A stretch of DNA of 6,896 nt from Bacteroidota bacterium. GTDB taxonomy: Bacteria; Bacteroidota; Bacteroidia; NS11-12g; UBA9320. Each line of letters starts with the position of its first letter. The first letter of the stretch is position 1. The stretch is from assembly GCA_003484585.1 (NCBI GenBank), contig DNBZ01000123.1, positions 1 to 6,896 of the forward strand, given 5' to 3'. Of this stretch, positions 1 to 6,896 are shown in pieces. The position numbers and the translations under genes are program-made. The notes under the pieces were generated by a model that was given only the letters and a program-made list of their open reading frames with translations, searched no databases and was not told the DNA's origin.

Positions 1-1
1 T

Positions 2-339
<338 letters not shown>

Positions 340-340
<1 letters not shown>

Positions 341-354
341 TTCGTTCTACGAAT
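340..354 (+). other. Small hairpin at the ahcY stop codon
   Basis: ATTCGT (340-345) and ACGAAT (349-354) form a 6-bp stem closed by a TCT triloop. It begins on the last base of the ahcY TAA stop. It has no T-run, so it is not a terminator itself. It may be a 3' mRNA-stabilising structure or chance; the function is unknown. Confidence 0.35.
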
Positions 355-369
355 AAATATCAAATATTT

Positions 370-404
370 AAATCCCAATTGCCTCTGGCAGTTGGGATTT
401 TTTT
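370..404 (+). terminator. Rho-independent terminator of ahcY
   Basis: The left arm AAATCCCAATTGCC (370-383) pairs with GGCAGTTGGGATTT (387-400) across a TCT triloop. This gives 14 pairs, one of them a G-U wobble. A run of seven T residues spans 398-404. It lies 30 nt after the ahcY stop. Read on the minus strand the hairpin is followed only by a broken T stretch (TTTAAATATTTG), so it could act weakly in that direction on transcripts from the minus-strand operon, but its main polarity is forward. Confidence 0.93.
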
Positions 405-428
405 GTATGGATAGTCCATTTGTATAAA

Positions 429-445
429 ACATCCAGAAAGGATGT
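429..445 (-). terminator. Weak candidate terminator for the minus-strand operon
   Basis: ACATCC (429-434) and GGATGT (440-445) form a perfect 6-bp stem with a 5-nt loop. On the minus strand the hairpin is followed by GTTTTATAC, a short T-run. It lies about 120 nt beyond the stop of the class IV aminotransferase gene and is the nearest simple hairpin with any T-run in that direction. The stem is short and the T tract is poor, so it may be inefficient or not a terminator at all. Confidence 0.35.
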
Positions 446-480
446 CCTATTTATAAGCATAGATACTAAGTTTAGTATTC

Positions 481-561
481 GATCCTGACGGGGTGGCATT
501 CCAATAAATGAGTTCTGCGTGTTATAATGATAAGACCCTCGTGTGTCTTGCTTGCAGGATT
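481..561. other. Possible folded RNA element or degenerate sequence in the ahcY/aminotransferase spacer
   Basis: ATCCTG (482-487) can pair with CAGGAT (555-560). Directly adjacent, ACGGGGT (488-494) can pair with ACCC (535-538) plus CGT (540-542), with T539 bulged. The left strand of both helices is thus one continuous 13-nt block. The interior is AT-rich and offers only weak 4-bp hairpins. On the plus strand five T residues (560-564) follow the outer helix. I do not recognise an Rfam family, and the orientation is undetermined. No protein frame here looks coding. It may be chance, a small RNA, or the 3' untranslated part of the minus-strand operon. Confidence 0.25.
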
Positions 562-566
562 TTTAG

Positions 567-1280
567 TTACTTTACCCTACGTACTCCGACACTCCCCTTG
601 CAACTATAAACAGCATCCGCGTTTTCAATATCTTTCATTGTGAGATTCTTCTCGGTAATAGCAAAGCCATAGTTGCGAAGTAAAAACCGCTGTGTGGCTC
701 CGTTTATCCCTCCACTGTTTAGGCTTGGGATAAAAAAGTCTTCCCCTTTTTGAATAAGAATATTGCTGATAAGCTCTTCACAAATGTGGCCTTCTGTGTT
801 TTGTATGAGTAGGTAGTCTAGTCGTTGTTCCTCTTTATATTTTGCTGCAAGTACATAGTAGATGCTGCTCAGACTTTTTACGGTCATCCAAGGTGCTATG
901 GGTTTTGGTTCTGGATATATCGCTAGTTTACCTATGTCTATAGGTGCTTTCTTAAGGTCAGCCTCTAAGTCTAGTGAAGTGGGTAAGAAGAAAGGTTGGC
1001 TATATTCTGTAAATGAATGATCGAATGCTACCTCATTAGATAGTGGTAAATACTTACCTGCTCCGTCTCTAAAGAAATTGATTCTTACTATTCCATCGTT
1101 CTTATAGGATAGAGCTATACTTCTGAGAAATTCCTCATCTACTAAAAAGATAGGCTCAAGTTGATAGATATCGAAAGCGTCGTTTATACGGTTTTCATGA
1201 GTTTGTATTAGTGGTGTAGTACCATTGATGACCCGTATAGTCTCAAAAAATCCGTCTCCGTATAAAAAGCCTCTGTTCAT
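567..1280 (-). CDS. PLP-dependent class IV aminotransferase/lyase (PabC/IlvE fold), short form
   Basis: This is a fold-type IV pyridoxal-phosphate enzyme. The family includes branched-chain and D-amino-acid aminotransferases and 4-amino-4-deoxychorismate lyase (PabC, p-aminobenzoate synthesis). Visible motifs are RGFLYGDGFFETIRV (residues 3-17), the catalytic lysine K135 in TVKSLSS, E168 and N173 in the GHICEELISN block, and GINGATQRF (191-199), the phosphate-binding loop equivalent. At 237 residues it is shorter than the usual 270-300. It starts right at the GFLYGDG block, lacking the customary first strand (about 20 residues), and stops just after GVRRVK, where homologues continue about 20-25 residues. 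ATG 1280 is the only usable start: an in-frame TGA lies 13 codons upstream with no start codon between. It begins 4 nt after the nucleoside transporter stop and so is co-transcribed with it. The substrate cannot be told from sequence; a PabC-like lyase is one possibility. All main catalytic residues are present, so an active enzyme is likely. Confidence 0.88.
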   Translation of the reverse strand: MNRGFLYGDGFFETIRVINGTTPLIQTHENRINDAFDIYQLEPIFLVDEEFLRSIALSYKNDGIVRINFFRDGAGKYLPLSNEVAFDHSFTEYSQPFFLPTSLDLEADLKKAPIDIGKLAIYPEPKPIAPWMTVKSLSSIYYVLAAKYKEEQRLDYLLIQNTEGHICEELISNILIQKGEDFFIPSLNSGGINGATQRFLLRNYGFAITEKNLTMKDIENADAVYSCKGSVGVRRVK

Positions 1281-1284
1281 TTTA

Positions 1285-2613
1285 TTATGCGAATAACATT
1301 CCTGCGATAGTAGCCGTCATCAAGCAGGCAAGTGTGCCACCTAATAATGCTCGCATACCTAGTCTAGCGAGTGTGCTACGTTGGTTTGGAGCTATGGAGC
1401 TGATACCCCCTATTTGTATACCGATAGATGCAAAGTTGGAGAATCCACATAAGGCATAAGTTAGAATAATTATGGAGCGGTTTTGTAGATGAGCTCCACC
1501 TACACCTGCGATCATATCTTTTAATGAGAGGTAAGCAATAAACTCATTTACAACAGTCTTTTTACCTAGGAGTTGGCCGCTTAGAATAATGTCTTGACTT
1601 TCTATACCAATGACCCAAGCCAACGGTGCGAAAATGTAGCCTAATATCATTTCTAAGGTAAGACCTTCGTATATCGTGTTTCTTGCTATTAGAGTATTGA
1701 GTGAATCGAACTGCCACCAAGTTCCTATGCCATCAAATGAACCAACTACATTGAGCAGCAAGTAATTGAACATAGCAATGAAGGCTAGAAATACTAAAAT
1801 CATTCCTGCAACATTTACTGCGAGCTTAATGCCGTCTGTTGTTCCATTGGCTATTGCTTCTAGTGGGCCGTTGCCCATCTGGTCCTTGTTTAAGTTTAAG
1901 TTAGTGTCTACTTTTTCTGTTTCCGGGAATATTATTTTGGCACATACTATAGCAGCTGGAGCCGAAAGGATAGATGCTGTGAGGAGGTGCTTGGCAAACT
2001 CTTGCTGAGAAGCAAGGTCGTCACCACCTAAGAAACCAATAAATGCCGCGAATACACCCCCAGCTATAGTGGCCATGCCGCCCGTCATAAGACATAGTAT
2101 CTCAGATTTGCTCATTTGTGAGATATATGGCTTCACTACCAATGGAGCTTCGGTCTGTCCTACGAAGATGTTAGCGGCTGCAGCTAAACTCTCTGCACCG
2201 GATAGACGCATTGTTTTACTGAGTATCCATGCAAAACCATAAACTACCTTTTGTAGTATGCCTAAATAGTAGAGGAGTGAGGTAAGAGCAGAGAAGAAAA
2301 CAACGGTAGGTAATACTTTGAATGCAAAGATGTAGCCTATGGTTTGGGCGATATCAGGATTGCTTGTCACCAAATTACCAAAAAGGAACTCTGCACCTAT
2401 ATCTGTAAAGGCAAGTAGTTGAGTGAAAAAACTTGCGAATACGCCAAAGATAGCAGCAAATTGAGGTACTTTAAATACCAATAGACCAAGGATAAGTTGC
2501 ATTGCGACTCCCGTGCCTACTAGCTTCCAATCTATTTTTCTCTTGTGTTTGCTAAATATAAAAGCTATTCCTATCAGAACGATTAAGCCGAATAGGCCTC
2601 TAATTATCTCCAT
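1285..2613 (-). CDS. Concentrative nucleoside transporter (CNT family, NupC-like)
   Basis: This is an inner-membrane symporter that imports nucleosides using a sodium or proton gradient. The 442 residues are almost entirely hydrophobic helices, with a longer polar loop near 229-262. Family landmarks are GQTEAPL (152-158, hairpin HP1 nucleoside-binding loop), ATIAGGVFAAFIG (181-193) and the CNT signature G-x-K-x3-N-E-F-[VI]-A-Y at 350-361. Also present are CGFSNFASIGI (389-399), with N393 and S396. Q153, T154, E155, E357, N393 and S396 correspond to ribose- and base-contacting residues of Vibrio cholerae CNT (Q154, T155, E156, E332, N368, S371), and N148 to its sodium ligand N149. Length and termini are normal for bacterial members. 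The start is fixed by an in-frame TAG directly before ATG 2613. It is the first gene of a minus-strand operon with the aminotransferase. The substrate range (adenosine, uridine or other) is not determinable here. Confidence 0.95.
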   Translation of the reverse strand: MEIIRGLFGLIVLIGIAFIFSKHKRKIDWKLVGTGVAMQLILGLLVFKVPQFAAIFGVFASFFTQLLAFTDIGAEFLFGNLVTSNPDIAQTIGYIFAFKVLPTVVFFSALTSLLYYLGILQKVVYGFAWILSKTMRLSGAESLAAAANIFVGQTEAPLVVKPYISQMSKSEILCLMTGGMATIAGGVFAAFIGFLGGDDLASQQEFAKHLLTASILSAPAAIVCAKIIFPETEKVDTNLNLNKDQMGNGPLEAIANGTTDGIKLAVNVAGMILVFLAFIAMFNYLLLNVVGSFDGIGTWWQFDSLNTLIARNTIYEGLTLEMILGYIFAPLAWVIGIESQDIILSGQLLGKKTVVNEFIAYLSLKDMIAGVGGAHLQNRSIIILTYALCGFSNFASIGIQIGGISSIAPNQRSTLARLGMRALLGGTLACLMTATIAGMLFA

Positions 2614-2631
2614 CTATAGTTATTAAGGCCG

Positions 2632-2639
2632 TAAATATA
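2632..2639 (-). promoter_or_regulatory. Candidate -7 element for the nucleoside transporter operon
   Basis: On the minus strand TATATTTA matches the Bacteroidota -7 consensus TAnnTTTG at all but the last base. It sits 18 nt upstream of the transporter ATG, which would give a very short leader. No convincing TTG -33 element is seen at the expected spacing, so this is a weak assignment. Confidence 0.35.
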
Positions 2640-2677
2640 AGATTATCTAATAACTGGAGGGGTTTGATTCTATGTTG

Positions 2678-2706
2678 GGAATACTATTAAAATGAGAGTG
2701 TATTCC
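2678..2706. promoter_or_regulatory. Inverted repeat, candidate operator in the divergent promoter region
   Basis: GGAATAC (2678-2684) and GTATTCC (2700-2706) are perfect 7-bp inverted arms separated by 15 bp. Arm centres are 22 bp apart, about two helical turns, as expected for a dimeric regulator binding one DNA face. It lies between the divergent nucleoside transporter and icmF starts, upstream of both candidate -7 elements. No regulator gene is in the window, so the binding protein is unknown. Confidence 0.3.
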
Positions 2707-2763
2707 TATTTTTAGTAACCAATCTATACTATACCGTTATATATGCTAAATGCTCCCTTCTCT

Positions 2764-2771
2764 TATCTTTG
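2764..2771 (+). promoter_or_regulatory. Bacteroidota-type promoter -7 element for icmF
   Basis: TATCTTTG is a perfect match to the TAnnTTTG -7 motif used by the Bacteroidota primary sigma factor. It ends 18 nt before the icmF ATG, predicting transcription from around 2776-2778 and a leader of roughly 12-14 nt. A matching TTG -33 element is not clear; only AT-rich TTAT sequence is present near 2737. There is no Shine-Dalgarno sequence, only an A-rich stretch (2782-2787), which is normal for this phylum. The short leader leaves no room for a B12 riboswitch. Confidence 0.6.
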
Positions 2772-2789
2772 TGCCACTTATAAAAAAGT

Positions 2790-5700
2790 ATGCAAGATCA
2801 AACGCCATATACTCCTATTAATAAAGTAAGAATAGTAACTGCCGCATCTCTTTTTGATGGGCACGATGCTGCCATCAATGTGATGCGTCGTATCATACAA
2901 GCTACTGGCTGCGAAGTGATACACCTAGGGCACGATAGAAGTGCAGAGGAAGTAGTGAATACGGCTATTCAAGAAGATGCGAATGCTATTGCTATGACCA
3001 GTTATCAAGGCGGGCACAATGAGTATTTTAAGTATATGCGTGACTTGCTTAATGAAAAAGGAGCAGGCCACATCAAACTTTTCGGTGGAGGAGGAGGTAC
3101 TATCCTTCCTTCTGAAATAGCAGACTTGCAAGCATACGGAGTTACCAAGATCTATCATCCAGATGATGGTAGAGCTATGGGACTGCAAGGAATGATAAAT
3201 GACTTGGTGAAAACCTCTGATTTTCCTACAGGTAAAAATCTAAATGGGGAAGTAGAGTCCTTTCGCAAAATGAACAAAATGTCGATAGCGAGAGTAATCT
3301 CTGCTGCCGAAAACTTTCCTGAAGAAAATAAAGACCTTTTAGCAGGAATAGTAGTAGAAGCCAAGGAGATTAAAACTCCTGTACTGGGGATCACAGGTAC
3401 GGGTGGAGCTGGTAAGAGTAGTTTGGTAGATGAATTGGTACGAAGGTTCTTGGTTGATTTCCCAGAGAAAAATATTGCTATCATATCTGTAGACCCGTCT
3501 AAGAGGAAAACAGGTGGAGCTCTACTGGGTGATAGAATCCGAATGAATAGTATCCGCAACGATAGAGTGTATATGCGTTCGCTTGCTACTCGTCAGGCTA
3601 ACTTGGCGTTATCTAAGCACATAGACGTAGCTAAGGATATTCTGAAAGTAGCAGGTTATGATCTCATCATTCTTGAAACTTCTGGTATAGGGCAGAGTGA
3701 TACTGAAATTACCGATCATAGTGATGCCAGTCTGTATGTGATGACACCAGAATACGGTGCAGCAACTCAGTTAGAGAAAATTGATATGCTCGACTTTGCC
3801 GATGTTATAGCTCGTAATAAGTTTGACAAACGCGGAGCTTTAGATGCTGTGCGGGACGTAAAAAAGCAGTTTCAACGTAATCACGTCCTATTCGATAAAG
3901 ATCCAGACGATATGCCGGTGTACGGTACTATAGCTAGTCAATTCAATGATCCTGGAGTGAATTCACTGTATGCTAAGCTAATAGAAACTATCAATGAAAA
4001 AACAGGTGCTGGTTTCAAATCTCAACTTGTAGCTGCGAATGAAATGTCTGAGAAGATATTTATTATTCCACCTAAAAGAGTACGTTACCTCTCTGAGATA
4101 GCCGATAGCAACAGAGGATATGACAAATGGGCAAAAGAGCAATCAGGTATCGCACAAAAACTGTACGGTATCAGTAAGACGATTACGACTATACAAGAAG
4201 CAGAGATCTCTGATTCCGATAGACTCATAAAAGACCTAGAGGAAACATACGCTAAAGTAGCTTTAGACTTTGATCCGAAGCTACAGATAGTAATAGACGA
4301 GTGGGATAGCGTGAAAGAATCATATGCCAATGATATCTATACCTACCTTGTACGAAACAAAGAAATTAAAGTAGAGACGAAAACAATCTCACTTTCTCAT
4401 CAAAAAATAAGCAAAGTATCCTTACCGAAGTATGAAGCTTGGGGAGATGTACTGCAGTGGAATCTGCAAGAAAATGTACCGGGTAAGTTCCCGTTTACAG
4501 CGGGTATCTACCCGTTCAAGCGTCAGGGTGAAGATCCTACTAGAATGTTTGCAGGAGAGGGAGGACCAGAGCGTACCAATAAGCGTTTTCACTACCTCAG
4601 TAGCGATATGCCAGCTAAGCGATTGTCTACGGCATTTGACTCGGTAACGCTCTATGGTAATGATCCAGATAGCCGACCAGATATCTATGGAAAAATAGGA
4701 AATGCAGGTGTAAGTATCTGCTGCCTAGACGATGCCAAGAAACTATACTCAGGATTTAACCTGGCTCACGCTATGACCTCTGTGAGTATGACCATCAATG
4801 GTCCTGCACCTATGCTACTCGGTTTTTTCATGAATGCGGCTATAGACCAGCAGTGTGAACTTTACATCAAAGAGAAAGGACTAGAAGCTGAAGTACAGAG
4901 TAAGATAGATGCCTACTTCAAAGAAAAAGGAAGCGAACAACCTACATACGATGGGGATTTACCAGCAGGAAATGACGGTCTAGGACTCATGCTCCTAGGA
5001 CTCACAGGAGATAAAGTGCTGCCTGCAGCTGTATACGCAGAGATAAAAGCACATACGCTATCGCAAGTGCGTGGCACGGTGCAAGCAGATATCCTAAAAG
5101 AAGATCAAGCACAGAATACGTGTATCTTCTCTACCGAGTTTGCTCTTAGATTAATGGGTGATGTGCAGCAGTACTTTACCGATAATGGAGTGAGAAATTT
5201 CTACTCGGTATCTATCAGTGGATATCACATAGCAGAAGCAGGTGCTAATCCGATTACACAACTAGCATTTACACTGGCCAATGGATTCACGTATGTAGAA
5301 TACTATCTCAGCCGTGGGATGGATATCAATGCTTTTGGGCCGAATTTATCGTTCTTCTTTAGTAATGGTATAGACCCTGAGTATGCGGTAATAGGTAGAG
5401 TAGCTCGTAAGATATGGGCCAAGGCAATGAAGCTAAAATATGGAGCCAATGAGCGTAGCCAAATGCTCAAATACCACATCCAAACCAGTGGTAGAAGCTT
5501 GCACGCACAGGAGATAGATTTCAATGATATACGTACTACGCTACAAGCACTGTACGCTATCTATGATAACTGTAACTCGCTGCATACCAATGCGTATGAC
5601 GAGGCTATAACGACACCTACAGAAGAAAGTGTACGTAGAGCAGTAGCGATACAACTTATCATAAACAAAGAGCTGGGACTAGCAAAAAATGAAAACCCAA

Positions 5701-6170
5701 TGCAGGGATCGTTTATCACCGAGGAACTCACCGAACTAGTAGAAGAAGCGGTAATGACCGAGTTTGATAAAATCACCGAAAGAGGAGGTGTATTAGGAGC
5801 TATGGAGACGATGTACCAACGCTCTAAGATACAAGAAGAAAGCTTGTACTACGAAACCTTGAAGCACAATGGAGATTTCCCTATCATAGGAGTAAATACG
5901 TTCCTAAGCAGCAAAGGTTCGCCTACGGTATTACCTAAAGAAGTAATCCGTGCTACAGAAGACGAAAAGCAATTTCAAATCAATACACTACAGAGCCTAA
6001 ACAAACGCTACGATACAGAAGCCAAGCAGATACTTTCTGAGATACAGCAAGTAGCCTTGCAAAATGGCAATGTCTTCGAAGCCTTGATGGAAGCCAGTAA
6101 GGTATGCTCACTCGGGCAGATTACGAATGCACTCTTCGAAGTAGGGGGGCAATACCGTAGAAACATGTAA
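2790..6170 (+). CDS. icmF: Fused adenosylcobalamin-dependent isobutyryl-CoA mutase (IcmF)
   Basis: IcmF interconverts isobutyryl-CoA and n-butyryl-CoA by a B12 radical mechanism in the cytosol, linking valine and butyrate carbon flow. Domain order is diagnostic. An N-terminal cobalamin-binding domain (about 11-140) carries DGHDAA (23-28; H25 is the lower axial ligand), TSYQGG (70-75) and a glycine run at 99-103. A MeaB-type G-protein chaperone (about 185-420) has P-loop GTGGAGKS (203-210), VDPS (234-237), ETSGIGQSD (296-304) and NKFD (343-346). After a helical linker comes the mutase TIM barrel (about 550-1126), with active-site His in SGYHIAEAG (810-818). F587 in RMFAGEGG and Q775 in DQAQNT occupy the positions that are Tyr and Arg in methylmalonyl-CoA mutase, so isobutyryl-CoA specificity is expected. 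It ends in the family's [11 protein letters not shown] 2790 is the first possible start, as an in-frame TAA lies at 2781-2783. Length is slightly above proteobacterial IcmF because of an insertion near 690-757. The gene stands alone and ends with three tandem in-frame stops. Confidence 0.97.
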   Translation: MQDQTPYTPINKVRIVTAASLFDGHDAAINVMRRIIQATGCEVIHLGHDRSAEEVVNTAIQEDANAIAMTSYQGGHNEYFKYMRDLLNEKGAGHIKLFGGGGGTILPSEIADLQAYGVTKIYHPDDGRAMGLQGMINDLVKTSDFPTGKNLNGEVESFRKMNKMSIARVISAAENFPEENKDLLAGIVVEAKEIKTPVLGITGTGGAGKSSLVDELVRRFLVDFPEKNIAIISVDPSKRKTGGALLGDRIRMNSIRNDRVYMRSLATRQANLALSKHIDVAKDILKVAGYDLIILETSGIGQSDTEITDHSDASLYVMTPEYGAATQLEKIDMLDFADVIARNKFDKRGALDAVRDVKKQFQRNHVLFDKDPDDMPVYGTIASQFNDPGVNSLYAKLIETINEKTGAGFKSQLVAANEMSEKIFIIPPKRVRYLSEIADSNRGYDKWAKEQSGIAQKLYGISKTITTIQEAEISDSDRLIKDLEETYAKVALDFDPKLQIVIDEWDSVKESYANDIYTYLVRNKEIKVETKTISLSHQKISKVSLPKYEAWGDVLQWNLQENVPGKFPFTAGIYPFKRQGEDPTRMFAGEGGPERTNKRFHYLSSDMPAKRLSTAFDSVTLYGNDPDSRPDIYGKIGNAGVSICCLDDAKKLYSGFNLAHAMTSVSMTINGPAPMLLGFFMNAAIDQQCELYIKEKGLEAEVQSKIDAYFKEKGSEQPTYDGDLPAGNDGLGLMLLGLTGDKVLPAAVYAEIKAHTLSQVRGTVQADILKEDQAQNTCIFSTEFALRLMGDVQQYFTDNGVRNFYSVSISGYHIAEAGANPITQLAFTLANGFTYVEYYLSRGMDINAFGPNLSFFFSNGIDPEYAVIGRVARKIWAKAMKLKYGANERSQMLKYHIQTSGRSLHAQEIDFNDIRTTLQALYAIYDNCNSLHTNAYDEAITTPTEESVRRAVAIQLIINKELGLAKNENPMQGSFITEELTELVEEAVMTEFDKITERGGVLGAMETMYQRSKIQEESLYYETLKHNGDFPIIGVNTFLSSKGSPTVLPKEVIRATEDEKQFQINTLQSLNKRYDTEAKQILSEIQQVALQNGNVFEALMEASKVCSLGQITNALFEVGGQYRRNM

Positions 6171-6191
6171 TAATGATTAGAGTTCTATATA

Positions 6192-6344
6192 GTGGGAGCT
6201 GTGTCCACCGAATCCGCCGCTATAGAAATTATAGCAGCTATATGTGCTATTGTGGTTATTACTAAATATTCAGAACTAGAACAGGCTATTGCCTATCAGC
6301 TTCGCACTGATGATATGCCAGAATTAGGAGAAGATACTCTGTAA
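6192..6344 (+). CDS. Possible small ORF of 50 codons after icmF (unrecognised)
   Basis: After the three tandem stops of icmF (TAA TAA TGA, 6168-6176) the same frame stays open from 6177 to a TAA at 6342-6344. The first plausible start is GTG 6192, giving 50 residues. It has a hydrophobic stretch (SAAIEIIAAICAIVVIT, about residues 8-24) and then a polar, acidic tail ending DDMPELGEDTL. The composition looks protein-like. However, there is no Shine-Dalgarno or promoter match, no ATG near the beginning, and its end overlaps the rhomboid gene on the other strand by 21 nt. It could be a small single-span membrane protein, a decayed gene remnant, or chance. I do not recognise the sequence. Confidence 0.22.
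   Translation: MGAVSTESAAIEIIAAICAIVVITKYSELEQAIAYQLRTDDMPELGEDTL
6219..6242. repeat. Alternating GCTATA/TATAGC inverted repeats
   Basis: GCTATA (6219-6224), TATAGC (6230-6235) and GCTATA (6237-6242) can form two mutually exclusive hairpins. One has a 5-nt loop and the other is a near-palindrome with a 1-nt centre. An additional 7-bp pairing, TTCTATA (6183-6189) with TATAGAA (6221-6227), is also possible. No T-run follows, so it is not a standard terminator, although it lies between two convergent genes where one is expected. Confidence 0.3.
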
Positions 6345-6896
6345 TTCCCCTATAAATAAATGTATTACCTCAGGTCGTATTACTATTAAAGTAGCCATTC
6401 CTCCTATAGCTCCCCAGAGATGAGCATCGTGATTTATGTTGTCCTTGCTCGTTTTAGACATTCTGTACGTGTAAAATAAATACAGCACACCAAAGAGTAG
6501 CATATTCATTGGGATAATACCGAATAAAAGAAGCTCCTCGTTTGGGAAGAGTAGAATAGTGGCAAATAATAAGCCTGATACACCACCAGATGCCCCAACA
6601 GAGTTATAACCTGGGTTATCTTTTTCTTTTATAAATGTAGGGATGTGAGCTATAATGACCGTAAGTACGAAGAAACCTAGATAGACAAGGCCTCCTAGAT
6701 TGCCAAACCAAGTAGGTGCAGAAAATACACTTTCTAATAATTCACCAAAACTATATAGCACATAAAGGTTTACTCCAAGATGCATAAAGTCACCGTGAAC
6801 CCACGCACTAGTCAAAAATCGATACCATTGATTGCTTCTTAAAGTTTGATAGGGATTAAAAAGTAACTTGTCAAATAAGAACTTTTTAGTGAGGCA
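6324..6896 (-). CDS. Rhomboid family intramembrane serine protease, C-terminal part (5' end beyond window)
   Basis: Rhomboids are multi-pass membrane proteases that cut substrate transmembrane helices within the bilayer. The frame is open to the right edge, giving 190 visible residues; the true start is outside. The fragment begins inside the conserved lead-in FNPYQTLRSNQWYRFLTSAW (13-32) and continues with HGDFMHLGVN. H39 and N43 there correspond to GlpG H150 and N154 around the oxyanion hole. The catalytic serine is S103 in GASGGVSG (codon 6588-6590) and the catalytic histidine is H159 in AHLWGAIGG (codon 6420-6422). Several hydrophobic helices are evident, for example about 67-85, 106-116, 123-143 and 161-173. 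HLWGA replaces the more common HLGGA, a mild variant. It is convergent with icmF, with no obvious functional link. The substrate is unknown. Confidence 0.94.
   Translation of the reverse strand, partial: CLTKKFLFDKLLFNPYQTLRSNQWYRFLTSAWVHGDFMHLGVNLYVLYSFGELLESVFSAPTWFGNLGGLVYLGFFVLTVIIAHIPTFIKEKDNPGYNSVGASGGVSGLLFATILLFPNEELLLFGIIPMNMLLFGVLYLFYTYRMSKTSKDNINHDAHLWGAIGGMATLIVIRPEVIHLFIGELQSIFS

Noticed and set aside
473..489. T-loop-like TTCGATC followed by CTGAC, resembling the 3' arm of a tRNA
   Set aside because: The preceding five bases (TAGTA, 473-477) do not pair with CTGAC, and no anticodon or D arm lies upstream, so no tRNA can be drawn. A decayed tRNA or attachment-site fragment cannot be excluded but is unsupported.
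1766..2008. 80-codon open frame on the plus strand
   Set aside because: It lies wholly antisense to the well-supported CNT transporter and has no family-like motif; it is a shadow of that gene.
2614..2789. Possible adenosylcobalamin riboswitch upstream of icmF
   Set aside because: The predicted leader is only about a dozen nucleotides, the spacer is shared with a divergent gene, and no B12-box-like sequence is visible.
2859..2876. Cobalamin motif reads DGHDAA instead of the textbook DxHxxG
   Set aside because: DGHDAA is, as I recall, the normal form in IcmF proteins, and the axial histidine and downstream Ser/Gly motifs are present, so this is not a defect.
2925..5776. Several minus-strand and one out-of-frame plus-strand open frames of 71-134 codons
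   Set aside because: All fall inside icmF, whose domains and motifs are continuous and unambiguous; their serine/leucine-rich translations are typical of antisense shadows.
6813..6815. Rhomboid start at a TTG codon
   Set aside because: The frame continues upstream to the window edge with conserved rhomboid sequence (FNPY, WYRFLTS), so the TTG is an internal leucine and the gene is simply cut by the window.

Overview
The window looks like a piece of a Bacteroidota chromosome, most likely from the Flavobacteriia and related marine or freshwater groups. Base composition is moderately AT-rich. There are no strong Shine-Dalgarno sequences; instead A/T-rich leaders precede the starts. A perfect match to the Bacteroidota -7 promoter element (TAnnTTTG) lies just upstream of the largest gene. 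Protein features also fit this phylum, notably an isobutyryl-CoA mutase with an enlarged substrate-binding domain. The phylum call is an inference from these features, not from a search.

Layout, left to right. (1) 2-340, +: the C-terminal end of S-adenosylhomocysteine hydrolase (ahcY), followed by a strong rho-independent terminator (370-404). (2) 341-566: a short intergenic stretch dense in small hairpins, containing a possible folded element at 481-561. (3) A minus-strand two-gene operon, transcribed from about 2640 down to 567. It holds a CNT-family concentrative nucleoside transporter (1285-2613) and, 4 nt downstream, an unusually short PLP-dependent class IV aminotransferase/lyase (567-1280). 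(4) 2614-2789: a divergent promoter region with a candidate promoter for each side and a GGAATAC-N15-GTATTCC dyad. (5) 2790-6170, +: icmF, one 1126-residue polypeptide carrying the cobalamin-binding domain, the G-protein chaperone and the mutase barrel of an adenosylcobalamin-dependent isobutyryl-CoA mutase. (6) 6171-6323: a convergent spacer holding a short open frame of uncertain status. (7) 6324-6896, -: the C-terminal part of a rhomboid intramembrane serine protease that runs off the right edge.

Functionally the genes are mostly ordinary metabolism. AhcY recycles the S-adenosylmethionine by-product to adenosine and homocysteine. The CNT transporter next door moves nucleosides, possibly including adenosine. 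IcmF interconverts isobutyryl-CoA and n-butyryl-CoA and guards its own B12 loading with its built-in GTPase. I see no clear new multi-gene system. The items most worth a second look are the 44-residue enlargement of the IcmF substrate domain, the doubly shortened aminotransferase, the hidden small ORF after icmF, and the folded element beside the ahcY terminator.
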